DNA of 25,947 bases from UBA5336 sp964506685 (GTDB taxonomy: Bacteria > Pseudomonadota > Alphaproteobacteria > Caulobacterales > Hyphomonadaceae): contig CAZDMQ010000051.1 in the NCBI GenBank assembly GCA_964506685.1, positions 1 to 25,947 on the forward strand. Direction: 5' to 3'. The notes below the pieces were generated by a model. That model saw only the letters and a program-made list of their open reading frames with translations. It searched no databases and was not told the origin of the DNA. Of the stretch, positions 1-8,898 are shown piece after piece; within the stretch, counting starts at the first letter, position 1; each line of letters opens with the position of its first letter. The position numbers and the translations under genes are program-made.

Positions 1-617
<617 letters not shown>

Positions 618-628
<11 letters not shown>

Positions 629-1826
629 GGGTTATCTCCTTGCGCCACAGGAACAGGCGCCGGGTCTTGATCAAGAGGTCTTCGCGCGAGGTTGCCGGAT
701 TGGCAGCAGCATCGGCAAGCTCGGTGAAGCGTGGGCCGGACGCCGGCCCCAGCCGGTCCAGCAGCGCGTCCAGGGCGTCCTCGCCCAGGGTCCGTGGCGT
801 CCCGGTCGCGCGCGCGGCCGCCCGGCGCGTCAGGGCAAGATAGCCCGGTGCCAGGCGAGATTCGCGACCGGTCATGGTGATGAGGCCCGCAGTGCTGTCG
901 GTCAGCGCCTGCTTTCCCAGCGCAATGGCCCGGTCCTCGCGCAGCGGTGCGCCGAACCGGACCGCGCCCGCCCAGCCGGTCATCACCAGGACCGCCAGCG
1001 CCACCAGCGTCGCCCCGAGGAAGGGAACATCGAACATCATCTGCAGCACGGAGCGCGCCTGTTCGAAGCCGTGCAGCGTCGCATCGAAGACAATGGGCGT
1101 CGCGGGATCATCATAGCGCAGCCAGTCGGCGAGTGCGGCGGCGAACCGGGCCCGTTCGAGGTGCGCAAGGCCGGCCGTGTTGATGAGGTCGGGATCGGCC
1201 AGGATGTAGATTTCCCGGTCCGGCAGCTTCGCCAGGAGCATGCCCGCCGGCGTGGAAATCACCGGTTCCAGAGTGTCGGAGCGGATGAGCTGGAGGTCCT
1301 GGTCCATCTCCGGCCGGAACCGTCCGAAATCGGTCTCGATGCCGGCAGGCGCCCGCACCCGCCAGATCCCGGCTGCCGCGTCGAACGGGTCGAGCAGGGC
1401 CTCGACGCGGCGGATCGGTACGGCCGAGGCGCTGTCCTGCCATTTGCGGTTGTCCGGATCTTCCGGCCCGCTCCATTTCGGCAGGACAATCATGGCCAGG
1501 CCGGCGAGGTCCAGCCCGTCCAGCGCCTCGTCCATGCCGAACGGCGCCAGGGTGACGACCTTCAGCGTGTCGGTATACTCCTCGAGCTGCCGGTCGAACC
1601 GGGACACCGACACGGGATCGCCGCGCGCCTCCAGCAACCGGACAAGGCCGCCATAGCCGAGCGCCGAGGTGGAATAGGGGTGCAGGCCGGCCCGGTTGCG
1701 GTCGCGCAGTTCAGGCGACCAGGCCGTCAGGACAAGAACGGCCATGAACCCGAACAGGGCCACCGCGATGAGCAGTCCCACGACCTGCCCCGAAAAGGGC
1801 GATGCACCGGTTTCGCGCGCGGTCAT
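618..1826 (-). CDS. DUF4350 domain-containing membrane protein
   Basis: This 402-residue protein has an N-terminal membrane segment (about residues 14-36), then a soluble region that starts like DUF4350 (about 45-240, with the SALGYGGLVRLLEARG and LVVLPKW-like strands). A second hydrophobic segment lies near 270-292 and a charged cytoplasmic tail follows. DUF4350 proteins are routinely found between DUF4129 and MoxR genes, and no biochemical role is established for them. The ATG at 1826 overlaps the stop of the DUF4129 gene (ATGA), and the stop at 618 lies inside the MoxR start region. The three genes therefore form one translationally coupled operon. The arrangement suggests an envelope-associated complex energised by MoxR, which is inference. 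Confidence 0.85.
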
Positions 1827-2713
1827 GCCGCGGCCTCGCCGAAGGCAAACCGTCCGTAGGAGTCCCGCGCCGCCTGCCAGCCCTGCAGGTCGACGCTGCG
1901 GCCGCCGAAGAAGCTGCGTTCAACGATCTGGATGATCGGCGCCAGCCCGTCCCGGGCGTTGTCAGGCAGGGTCTCGAGCCGGGCGATCTCGCGGGCCGTC
2001 AGGCTGCGCGGCACACTGCCCTGGCGACGGGTCTGGATGTCCTCGATGGAGCGGAACAGGAGCAGGTGAACGGCCTCGGCATAGCGCCCTTCGGCAGCAA
2101 GCCTATCGGCCTCCTCCAGCCAGGACCGGGCCGTGGTCACATCGGGGCGGTAGGGTTCGGCCACGCTTTCGTCCGGTCCGGTGGCCGTCTTCCGCCGCAG
2201 CGCAGGGAAACGGGCATCCAGCAGGTTGCGACCGACAAACCAGGCGATCGAGCCCACCGCCAGCGCACACATGAGGTAGAACACAAGCCGGAAGAGCGGG
2301 CCGAGCGCAGCGAAGATGTCACCGATGAATTCTGCAAGCTCGCGCAGCCAGCCGGGCGGCGGCTCCGGCCGGTCGGGGGGGTCGGCGTCCGGCCATTCGA
2401 GCTGCAGGTCGGGATCCTCCAGGAAGGCCGAATGGACGTCTTCGAGGCTGCGCGTCCGGTCCTCGGCGGGCCGATCGGAGGCCTGCGCACGGGCCGGACC
2501 AGGGGCGGCAGAAGGCACGAGGCCAGAGGCCAGCACGACGGCGAGCAGGATGGCCGGCAGGCGCGTGGCATGCCGCCTGCCGGCCCTCGCCGCGCCGGTC
2601 CGGTCCGCTGTGAAGGCGAAGGCTCTGCCCAAGAAGGTCCCGCTCCCGCTCGCGTGTCCCGATGCCCCGGAGGGCGGCACCCGACGATGCCAAAGCCCTG
2701 ACCGGTCGTCCAT
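1823..2713 (-). CDS. DUF4129 domain-containing membrane protein
   Basis: First gene of the MoxR operon. From the ATG at 2713 it has 296 residues: a long basic N-terminus, a hydrophobic signal-like stretch (about 52-66) ending near an AQA cleavage-like site, and an acidic proline-rich linker. A membrane helix follows (about 136-162), then a C-terminal helical DUF4129 domain (about 193-290) with the typical ARSWLEEADRLAAEGRYAEAV and SLTAREIAR motifs. The start is uncertain. The reading frame stays open upstream to 3058, and the 2713 ATG has no clear ribosome site. A TTG at 2632 preceded by GGAG is a plausible alternative that would give a shorter n-region. DUF4129 proteins resemble TPR-like or transglutaminase-associated modules, but their function is not known. 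Confidence 0.8.
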   Translation of the reverse strand: MDDRSGLWHRRVPPSGASGHASGSGTFLGRAFAFTADRTGAARAGRRHATRLPAILLAVVLASGLVPSAAPGPARAQASDRPAEDRTRSLEDVHSAFLEDPDLQLEWPDADPPDRPEPPPGWLRELAEFIGDIFAALGPLFRLVFYLMCALAVGSIAWFVGRNLLDARFPALRRKTATGPDESVAEPYRPDVTTARSWLEEADRLAAEGRYAEAVHLLLFRSIEDIQTRRQGSVPRSLTAREIARLETLPDNARDGLAPIIQIVERSFFGGRSVDLQGWQAARDSYGRFAFGEAAA

Positions 2714-2755
2714 GCCTATTGTGTTGACAGCCCGTTCAGCGATAGCACGCAGACC

Positions 2756-3223
2756 ATGGACACATCCTCGATGTATGCCGCCGTCACGGCAGAAATTGCC
2801 AGCGTGGTCGACGGGGAGACCTATCTGCCCGCGCGATATGCCACGGCCGCCTGCCTGCTTGCCGGTGCGTTCCGCCCGAGGTTCTTCTGGACTGGGTTCT
2901 ACATCGTCGATCCGGACAAGCCCGGCGAGCTGGTGGTCGGCCCCTATCAGGGCACGCTGGGCTGCCTGCGCATCCCGTTCGGAAAGGGCGTGTGCGGCAC
3001 GGTGGCCGCGACGCGGCGCGCGCTGGTGGTGCCCGACGTGCACGCCTTTCCGGGCCATATCGCCTGTGACAGCGCAACCCGGTCGGAGATCGTGGTTCCG
3101 GTCTTCGATGCCGCAGGGGCCCTCGCCGCCGTCCTGGATGTCGATTCAACCGCGCCCGCTGCCTTTGACGAAACCGACCGGGCCGGGCTGGAAGCGGTTG
3201 CCGCCATCGTGCTTCCGCGCTGA
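2756..3223 (+). CDS. msrC: Free methionine-(R)-sulfoxide reductase (GAF-fold)
   Basis: This 155-residue single-domain GAF protein matches the fRMsr family, which reduces free L-methionine-R-sulfoxide (not the peptide-bound form) with thioredoxin as donor. The three family cysteines are all present: Cys70 (GTLGCLRI), Cys80 (GKGVCGT) and Cys104 (HIACDS). The flanking DVHAFPGHIACDSATRSEIV block is diagnostic. Family length is about 150-165. A second in-frame ATG at 2771 is an equally possible start and would not affect the domain. It is divergent from the DUF4129 gene by 42 bases and convergent with the TAXI gene. A TTGACA lies at 2724-2729, but I see no -10 at correct spacing. The role is likely oxidative-damage repair in the cytoplasm. 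Confidence 0.93.
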   Translation: MDTSSMYAAVTAEIASVVDGETYLPARYATAACLLAGAFRPRFFWTGFYIVDPDKPGELVVGPYQGTLGCLRIPFGKGVCGTVAATRRALVVPDVHAFPGHIACDSATRSEIVVPVFDAAGALAAVLDVDSTAPAAFDETDRAGLEAVAAIVLPR

Positions 3224-3261
3224 AGCGTTCGGTCCAGCCCCCGAGCGCGTTCTTTCCCGAA

Positions 3262-4560
3262 CTATGTCACCAAGGTGTCGAGCGTCTGTGAGCGATCGCG
3301 ATTTCCGAGCAACTGGTTCACGAAGGCCACATGGCTTCGCAGCCGGTAGACCTCGTCATTGTAGGACAGCGGGACTTCGAGCTTGCTGATCTCGGACTGC
3401 AGTTCGCAGAGCCGGTCCCGGACCTGCGCGCGGGCCTCTTCGGTCGTTGCGGCACGGCCCCGTTCTTCCAGATCCCTGAGATCATTGTACCAGATATAGA
3501 TCTTGCGCCGGATCCGCCAGCGATAGACCGGCGGAGCCGCGCGCACGAGGGGGAACAGCAGCGTCAGCAGGGGGATGGCCAGAACCCATGCGCGTTCAAG
3601 GAAATTTGCCACCCCGAAGGAGAAATACCGGCGCAGGGCGGAGGGGCCGTTGCGGTAATAGCGCACGGCCTCGGTGGAAAGCGGCAGGTCAGTGAGATCG
3701 GGGGTCGGGAAGGTGCCGGCATCGGCGAGGAGCGAGTGTTCGCGATGGATCTGTTCGGCCGCCTCGAGCAGGACCGACTGGATTGCGGGGTGCAGATCGT
3801 CGTGCACCACGAGCTGGGCGACAGGCGCGATCAGCGGCACGTCTCGGGCCGGCACGTCCCGGGCAATATCGACCACGCCGTGCAGGAGGGTTGTCTCGGC
3901 AAGCGCCGGGCGGCGTTGGGATAGGGCCGGCGCCCGCTCGAAGGACAGCAGCTCGATCCCCGGCTCGCGCAAGAGCCGATCGATATAGGGCGCCGAAATG
4001 CCGGCCGCGAACACCGCCGCATCGATCTCGCCCTTGACGAGCGCGTCGGCAGCCGCACTGCCTGTCTCGGTGCGCGCCGACCCCGGGCCCCAGTCCCCGC
4101 CATGCTCGCGCCGCAACGCAATGGCCAGCATGCGCGTGCCCGATCCTTCCGGCCCGATGGCGACCCTGAAGCGCTTGAGACCATCGAAGTCCGAGAGGCT
4201 GAGGTCGCGGCGCACGAACACCCAGAACGGCTCATAGAACAGCCCCCCCAGCGTCCTGAGGTCGCGGGAATCCCCTTCGGTGGCCAGCCCGCCCTGGACG
4301 AGGGCGACGTCGGCCTCGCCTTCACGCAGCAGGCGGAGATTGTCGACCGAGCCCGCCGTGTTGAGCAGGTTCACCTCGATCCCATGCTCGGCCAGCAGGT
4401 TGGCATAGCGCGCGCCATAGGCCGAATAGGCGCCATCGGGGCTGCCCGTCGCGAACGTGATGGATTTCGGCGGCGCCGGGTCGACATAGCGCAGCGCGAT
4501 CAGGATGCCGATGAGCGCAACCAGGATCAGCGGCCCGTAGATCTTCATGAAATCGCGCAT
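3262..4560 (-). CDS. Membrane-anchored TAXI-family TRAP-type solute-binding protein
   Basis: The product is 432 residues from the ATG at 4560, chosen because GGGAGGG lies 6 bases upstream; the open frame extends to 4623. It has an N-terminal helix (about 8-24) and a TAXI solute-binding domain (about 33-300). That domain shows the FATGSPDGAYSAYGARYANLL opening, the NTAGSVDNLRLL strand, and ALVQGG and GPEGSGTR ligand-pocket blocks. A second membrane helix follows near 315-335, then a basic and coiled-coil cytoplasmic tail (about 345-425). Canonical TAXI proteins are free periplasmic partners of a fused DctQM permease. This one is tethered at both ends and has no permease gene beside it. It may work as a sensor or with a distant transporter; ligand unknown. 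Confidence 0.85.
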   Translation of the reverse strand: MRDFMKIYGPLILVALIGILIALRYVDPAPPKSITFATGSPDGAYSAYGARYANLLAEHGIEVNLLNTAGSVDNLRLLREGEADVALVQGGLATEGDSRDLRTLGGLFYEPFWVFVRRDLSLSDFDGLKRFRVAIGPEGSGTRMLAIALRREHGGDWGPGSARTETGSAAADALVKGEIDAAVFAAGISAPYIDRLLREPGIELLSFERAPALSQRRPALAETTLLHGVVDIARDVPARDVPLIAPVAQLVVHDDLHPAIQSVLLEAAEQIHREHSLLADAGTFPTPDLTDLPLSTEAVRYYRNGPSALRRYFSFGVANFLERAWVLAIPLLTLLFPLVRAAPPVYRWRIRRKIYIWYNDLRDLEERGRAATTEEARAQVRDRLCELQSEISKLEVPLSYNDEVYRLRSHVAFVNQLLGNRDRSQTLDTLVT

Positions 4561-4761
4561 GTCGGCCCTCCCGTTCGGCGGCGACTGGCCTTGGCTGCTA
4601 ACGCGTGAAGGCGCGCGGCGCAAGCAGGCCCGACGCCGCCTTTCCGTCCAGATTCGCCTGCAATTCGCCGTTGGTCGATCCGCATTGGTGCCCCCTGAGA
4701 CGCCATAGTCGGGCGGGCTGGTGGATATTCCTCCCCGGCCTGGACGAAGCGGAGCCCCCCA

Positions 4762-4875
4762 ATGCCGACCGCCCTTTCCCTCAAGCGCACCGTCATTGTG
4801 CTCGCCCTGGTCATGCTCGCGGCGACCCTGTCCGCTGCAGCACTCTCACCCGGCGCCCCGCTGTTTGCCGGTTGA
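4762..4875 (+). CDS. Possible small hydrophobic peptide (37 aa)
   Basis: The 334 bases between the TAXI and rlmH genes hold one candidate gene on the plus strand. It is a 37-codon frame preceded by a GGAG about 7 bases before the ATG. The product has a short basic start (MPTALSLKRT), an uninterrupted hydrophobic stretch (about residues 11-28) and a short tail ending at TGA 4873. It could be a single-span membrane peptide, or the signal-peptide remnant of a decayed secreted-protein gene, since it ends right after a cleavage-like SAAALS region. There is no homology I can name. Part of the supporting base pattern could be chance in GC-rich DNA. Confidence 0.3.
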   Translation: MPTALSLKRTVIVLALVMLAATLSAAALSPGAPLFAG

Positions 4876-4894
4876 CGCGCGCAGGGCGGTCCGC

Positions 4895-5359
4895 TCAGGC
4901 CTTGTGGTAGGGCGTGCCTGCGAGAATGGTGAGCGCGCGGTAGACCTGCTCGGCGAGCATGACCCGGACCAGCCGGTGCGGCCAGGTCTGCGACCCGAAG
5001 GCGAGGTGCAGGCTTGCGGCGCGCCGGACGGCCGGGCCGTGTCCGTCCGCACCGCCGATCAGGAAACAGACATCGCCCTCACCCGCATCGCGCCAACTGG
5101 CCAGTTGCCGGGCCATCTCGGCCGACGTGATGTCCCTGCCCCGTTCGTCGAGGCAGAGGATCCGAGCGCCGTCCGGGCACCTGGCCAGCAGCCGAGCCGC
5201 CTCCTCTCCGGGTCCGCCCCCACTGGCAACTTCGGCCTCCGACACCGCCCGCATGCCGACTGGCCGGGCGAGTTTCGCCGCGCGATCGAGATAGGTGTCG
5301 ACAAGGCCGCGTTCCGGGCCGGACCGAATCACGCCCACGGCAATCAGGTGGAGCCGCAT
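4895..5359 (-). CDS. rlmH: 23S rRNA (pseudouridine1915-N3)-methyltransferase RlmH
   Basis: A 154-residue SPOUT-fold methyltransferase that adds the N3 methyl group to pseudouridine 1915 of 23S rRNA in helix 69, acting on assembled 70S ribosomes with SAM. Family landmarks are LCLDERGRDITS (about 68-79), the SAM-knot motif FLIGGADGHG (about 99-108), and the C-terminal LAEQVYRALTILAGTPYHK. The length is normal for the family. It follows rsfS by 12 bases on the same strand, as in many Alphaproteobacteria, and is the last gene of the proA-nadD-rsfS-rlmH run. Confidence 0.97.
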   Translation of the reverse strand: MRLHLIAVGVIRSGPERGLVDTYLDRAAKLARPVGMRAVSEAEVASGGGPGEEAARLLARCPDGARILCLDERGRDITSAEMARQLASWRDAGEGDVCFLIGGADGHGPAVRRAASLHLAFGSQTWPHRLVRVMLAEQVYRALTILAGTPYHKA

Positions 5360-5371
5360 GGCGAGGCCCCG

Positions 5372-5806
5372 TCAGGCGAGGGCAACCGGCCCGCTGTCTG
5401 ACCCCCAGAGCCGTTCCAGATTGTAGAAGGTCCGGACCTCGGGACGGAACAGGTGGACGATCAGGTCGCCGGTATCGATCAGGACCCAGTCACCGGTCTG
5501 CAGGCCCTCGACGCGGGCACGCTTGCCACCCCTGTCCTTGATCGCGCGCAGGACGTGATCGGCGAGTGCGGACACCTGCCGCGCCGATCGGCCCGACGCG
5601 ATGATCATCTGGTCTGCCAGGGTTGATTTTCCCTCGAGGTCGAACACGAGGAGGTCCTCGGCCTTGTTGTCCTCAAGGGTCTCTAAAACGGCTGCTGAAA
5701 TCTCCTCGGGGGTCGCAGCGTGGCTTCCCGGCTCCAGCGTACGCTCGATCTGTGCAGTCAGGGCTTTGTCCTCTTCATGACCTGAGACTCTACCAATAGC
5801 ATGCAT
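5372..5806 (-). CDS. rsfS: Ribosomal silencing factor RsfS
   Basis: RsfS (Iojap/DUF143 fold) binds uL14 on the 50S subunit and blocks subunit joining when nutrients are scarce. The 144-residue product carries the family core at about residues 33-137: LEDNKAEDLLVFDLEGKS, then ADQMIIASGRSARQV, then GDWVLIDTGDLIVHLF and the RTFYNLERLW end motif. The frame is open far upstream into nadD, but the ATG at 5806 gives the expected size plus a roughly 30-residue N-terminal extension that is not part of the conserved domain. No clear ribosome site precedes it, so the exact start is uncertain. It lies 20 bases after nadD. Confidence 0.95.
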   Translation of the reverse strand: MHAIGRVSGHEEDKALTAQIERTLEPGSHAATPEEISAAVLETLEDNKAEDLLVFDLEGKSTLADQMIIASGRSARQVSALADHVLRAIKDRGGKRARVEGLQTGDWVLIDTGDLIVHLFRPEVRTFYNLERLWGSDSGPVALA

Positions 5807-5826
5807 TGCGGCGCGGCCAAAGGGGG

Positions 5827-6483
5827 TCAGCCGGTCTCGGGGCGAAACGGATTCCGCGCCCGGGCGCGGCTGCGCATGCGGGTCGATGAGGCCGGGTGCA
5901 GCGGCGCATGCAGGACGGTCCAGGCGGGGGGCTCGCAATCGACGAGACGGGCGGCGGCGCTTTCCTGCAGGCGATGGGGCCTGAAGGTCTGGGCAAACCG
6001 GCCAAGCCGGGCCGCCGGGCCGGCATCGGGCCGGGAGACCACGGCGATGGGCACGCGGCCGGCGATCTCGCGCCAGCCGGCCCAATGGTGGAACCCGTCG
6101 AGATTGTCCGCCCCCATGATCCAGACGAAGCGGGCACCGGCGCAGCGGGTATCGAGTACGGCCAGCAGGTCGCGGGTGTAGCGCAGTCCGAGATCGGCTT
6201 CGAGCGTCGAGACCCGCATGCGCGGATGGCTGGCCAGCCGCTTCGCCGAGGCCAGGCGCGCGACGTATACGCCATGGGACTCCTTGAGCGGATTGCCGCT
6301 GGCGACGATCCACCAGACCCAGTCGAGCTGCAGCCGGGTCAGCGCCGTGTCGGCCACGTGCCGGTGGCCGGCATGGGCCGGATTGAACGAGCCACCGAAC
6401 AGCCCGATGCGCAAGCCGCGCCAGGGGCCCGGCAGGCGTGTCAGGGAAAACGGGCGGATGGCCACGGGCACAGGGTCCGGCAT
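5827..6483 (-). CDS. nadD: Nicotinate-nucleotide adenylyltransferase NadD
   Basis: NadD transfers AMP from ATP to nicotinate mononucleotide to make deamido-NAD, the shared step of de novo and salvage NAD synthesis. The 218-residue protein carries the nucleotidyltransferase signature GGSFNPAHAGH (residues 30-40), the substrate-loop WWIVASGNPLKE, the FVWIMGADNLDGFHHW block, and a variant ISSTxIR motif reading ASSTRMR near the C-terminus. The start codon overlaps the proA stop by one base (TGATG), so the two are translationally coupled. Confidence 0.96.
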   Translation of the reverse strand: MPDPVPVAIRPFSLTRLPGPWRGLRIGLFGGSFNPAHAGHRHVADTALTRLQLDWVWWIVASGNPLKESHGVYVARLASAKRLASHPRMRVSTLEADLGLRYTRDLLAVLDTRCAGARFVWIMGADNLDGFHHWAGWREIAGRVPIAVVSRPDAGPAARLGRFAQTFRPHRLQESAAARLVDCEPPAWTVLHAPLHPASSTRMRSRARARNPFRPETG

Positions 6484-7769
6484 CAGGGCCGGGTCTGTCC
6501 CGACCCCCGGACGACGTACTTGAATATGGTGAGCTGGTCGGCGCCGACCGGCCCGCGGGCATGGATCCGGCCCGTAGCGATCCCGATTTCCGCACCCATG
6601 CCGAATTCGCCGCCATCGGCGAACTGGGTCGAGGCATTGTGCATCACGATCGCGGCATCGACCTCGTTGAGGAAACGCGCGGCCGTCTCGGCATTGCCGG
6701 TGAGAATGCTCTCGGTGTGGCCCGTTCCGTAGCGGGTGATGTGGCGCAGCGCCCCGTCCAGGTTCTCGACCATGGCGATGGACAGGATCGGGGCGAGATA
6801 CTCGGTCGACCAGTCTTCCTCGCTGGCCGCCGCCACGTCGGGCACGATCGCGCGTACGGCCTCGTCGCCGCGCAGCGTGCAGCCCGCCGCAACCAGCGCC
6901 GTCGTGATCGCCCGCAGCGCCTCGGACGGCACGGCACGGTCAACCAGCAGGGTTTCCAGCGCGCCGCAGATCCCGGTGCGCCGCATCTTGGCATTCACCA
7001 CCATGTCGGGCGCCGCGGCGAAGTCGGCCTCGCGGTCGATGAACATGTGGCACAACCCCTCGAGGTGGCCGATCACCGGCACCCGCGCCTCGGCTTGTAC
7101 CCGCGCGACCAGGCTCTTGCCTCCGCGCGGAACGACAACATCCAGCGCACCGCCCAGCCCGGCGAGAATATGCCCGACCGCCGCCCGGTCCGTTGTCGGG
7201 ACGAGTTGCACCGCCTCCTCCGGCAGGCCCGACCCGGCAAGGGCGGACCGCAGGGCAGCTGCAATGGCGGCAGAAGACCGCGCACTCTCCGACCCGCAGC
7301 GCAGGATGGCGGCATTGCCCGAGCGGACGCACAGCGCGGCGGCGTCGGCGGTCACGTTCGGCCGGCTTTCATAGATGATCCCGATGACCCCAAGCGGGCA
7401 GGCGACGCGGGCGATGTCGAGCCCCGAGGGCACGGTCCAGCGGGCCAGTTCCCGGCCGACCGGGTCCGGCAGGGCCGCAATCGCCTCGACACCCTTGGCC
7501 ATGGCTTCGATCCGGCCCGCATCGAGCGCCAGCCGGTCCATCAGGGCCGGGCTGAGCGCCTTCGCCTTGCCGGCCTCGAGATCCTGCGCATTGGCGGCCA
7601 GTATGGCCGGTGCAGCCGAGCGGAGGGCCGCAGCCATGGCCTCGAGCGCGCGCGTGCGATGGTCCGGTGAGAGCGCCCCCATGGCATTGGACGCGGCCCG
7701 GGCGCGCTGGCCCATGTCCAGCATGTCGGTTTCAAGGGCGGTTTCGGTATCAAAAGTATCGGCGCTCAT
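6483..7769 (-). CDS. proA: Gamma-glutamyl phosphate reductase ProA
   Basis: ProA reduces gamma-glutamyl phosphate with NADPH to glutamate-5-semialdehyde in proline synthesis. The 428-residue aldehyde-dehydrogenase-fold protein has the GVIGIIYESRPNVT block (about 127-140), the VVPRGGKSLV block, the catalytic cysteine in RRTGICGALETLL (Cys268) and the STEYLAPILSIAMVE region. The ATG at 7769 is chosen; a GTG at 7799 in the same frame is an alternative that adds ten residues. ProB (glutamate 5-kinase), the usual partner, is not in the window. It is divergent from xerC across about 70 bases, and heads the nadD-rsfS-rlmH run. Confidence 0.96.
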   Translation of the reverse strand: MSADTFDTETALETDMLDMGQRARAASNAMGALSPDHRTRALEAMAAALRSAAPAILAANAQDLEAGKAKALSPALMDRLALDAGRIEAMAKGVEAIAALPDPVGRELARWTVPSGLDIARVACPLGVIGIIYESRPNVTADAAALCVRSGNAAILRCGSESARSSAAIAAALRSALAGSGLPEEAVQLVPTTDRAAVGHILAGLGGALDVVVPRGGKSLVARVQAEARVPVIGHLEGLCHMFIDREADFAAAPDMVVNAKMRRTGICGALETLLVDRAVPSEALRAITTALVAAGCTLRGDEAVRAIVPDVAAASEEDWSTEYLAPILSIAMVENLDGALRHITRYGTGHTESILTGNAETAARFLNEVDAAIVMHNASTQFADGGEFGMGAEIGIATGRIHARGPVGADQLTIFKYVVRGSGQTRP

Positions 7770-7842
7770 GCCCTGTAGATGCCGGAAAGGGCGCGCCACC
7801 GCAATGGGCTGTTAAGCCTCGTCCTGCAACACAGGCCAGGCC

Positions 7843-8739
7843 ATGTCCGTTCTTGCCGCGTTTCTCGCCCATATCGAAGACGAACGCCGGCTGGCCCGCA
7901 ACACGGTGCTGGCCTATGGCGCCGATCTTTCCGGCTTTTTCGCCTTCCTCGCCCGCCACCTGGGTGAGGAGGTCACCGCCGCCACGCTGGCCGGCCTCAA
8001 GGCCCGCGATATCCGCGCCTTCCTGGCCGAGCGGCGGAACGAGGGCATTTCGGATGCCACCGCAGCCCGCACGCTCTCGGCGATCAAGCGGCTCTATGCC
8101 TGGCTCGGACGATCCCACGGGATCGACTGCCCGGAAATCGCCTATCTCGAGGGACCGCCGCGGCGCGCCCGCCTGCCGCGTCCGGTGTCCGAGCTCGCCG
8201 CGCGGGAAATGCTTGCCGAGGCTGGCGACGGGACGGGCCCGCCCTGGATCGCGGCGCGCGATGTGGCCCTGCTCAGCCTGCTCTATGGTGCAGGTCTTAG
8301 GATTTCCGAGGCGCTGGCGTTGACCCTCGCCGACCTGCCGGCGCCCCCGGTGCTGCGCGTGACCGGCAAGGGCGGGAAGGTCCGCCTGGTCCCGCTGATC
8401 CCCGCCGTCCGCACCGCCCTTGATGCCTATGCCGCAGCCATGCCCTTCCGGCTCGCGCCCGAGGACCGCGTCTTTCGTGGCCTGCGCGGCGGCCCGCTCG
8501 GCGCCCGGGCCATCCAGGCGCGGGTGCAGGACCTGCGTCACCGGCTCGGGCTGCCGGACACCGCGACCCCGCATGCGCTGCGCCACGCCTTCGCCACGCA
8601 CCTGCTGGCCCATGGCGCCGACCTGCGCGCGATCCAGACCCTGCTCGGCCATGCCAGCCTGTCAACCACGCAGGTCTATACCGGCGTCGATGCGGCCCGT
8701 CTTGCCGCAGTGCACAAGGACGCCCACCCCCGCGCCTGA
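7843..8739 (+). CDS. xerC: Tyrosine recombinase XerC
   Basis: This 298-residue site-specific recombinase resolves chromosome dimers at dif with XerD. It has an N-terminal SAM-like core-binding domain (about 1-90) and a C-terminal catalytic domain. The catalytic set is intact: Arg153 (GAGLRISEAL), Lys179 (GKGGKVRLVPL), His244 and Arg247 (HALRHAF), His270 (LLGHASLSTTQ) and nucleophile Tyr279. The ending HKDAHPRA, rather than the XerD-like HHPLA, together with proximity to housekeeping genes, favours XerC over XerD or a phage integrase. It is divergent from proA. Confidence 0.93.
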   Translation: MSVLAAFLAHIEDERRLARNTVLAYGADLSGFFAFLARHLGEEVTAATLAGLKARDIRAFLAERRNEGISDATAARTLSAIKRLYAWLGRSHGIDCPEIAYLEGPPRRARLPRPVSELAAREMLAEAGDGTGPPWIAARDVALLSLLYGAGLRISEALALTLADLPAPPVLRVTGKGGKVRLVPLIPAVRTALDAYAAAMPFRLAPEDRVFRGLRGGPLGARAIQARVQDLRHRLGLPDTATPHALRHAFATHLLAHGADLRAIQTLLGHASLSTTQVYTGVDAARLAAVHKDAHPRA

Positions 8740-8820
8740 GGAGAGCCCCGTCCGCCGCCCTCGCCTGTTGCAGGAAAAGGCAGGCAAGCGGCCCGGATCT
8801 TGCGTAAACTGGCAGAACGA

Positions 8821-8861
8821 TTGCAGTCGCACCGATTCGAGCCTATGGTGCACTGCAGCAA
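8821..8861 (+). promoter_or_regulatory. Candidate phaZ promoter with TGC-rich PhaR-like site
   Basis: A TTGCAG hexamer at 8821-8826 is followed after 17 bases by TATGGT at 8844-8849, a fair sigma-70 arrangement about 50 bases before the phaZ ATG. The sequence TGCACTGCAGCA at 8849-8860 overlaps the -10 end and expected start point. TGC-rich elements of this kind are recognised by PhaR, the PHA-responsive repressor known from Paracoccus and related Alphaproteobacteria. The match is from memory of the motif and is not tested. Confidence 0.35.
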
Positions 8862-8898
8862 TCCAGATTGTCCGTGGCGGTCTGTGGGGAACTTTTTG

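Noticed and set aside
2724..2746. TTGACA as promoter for the methionine sulfoxide reductase gene
   Set aside because: The -35 hexamer is perfect but the only AT-containing -10 candidate (GATAGC) is 11 bases away, too close for a sigma-70 promoter.
5372..6637. 421-codon frame extending rsfS upstream through nadD
   Set aside because: Only the last 144 codons are RsfS; the upstream part lies over nadD in another frame and has an Arg/Pro/Gly-rich composition of a shadow frame.
7843..8739. The tyrosine recombinase as integrase of the cassette after phaZ
   Set aside because: Sequence features and position beside proA mark it as housekeeping XerC. It lies outside the repeats, and nothing like a dif site is seen at the repeat ends.
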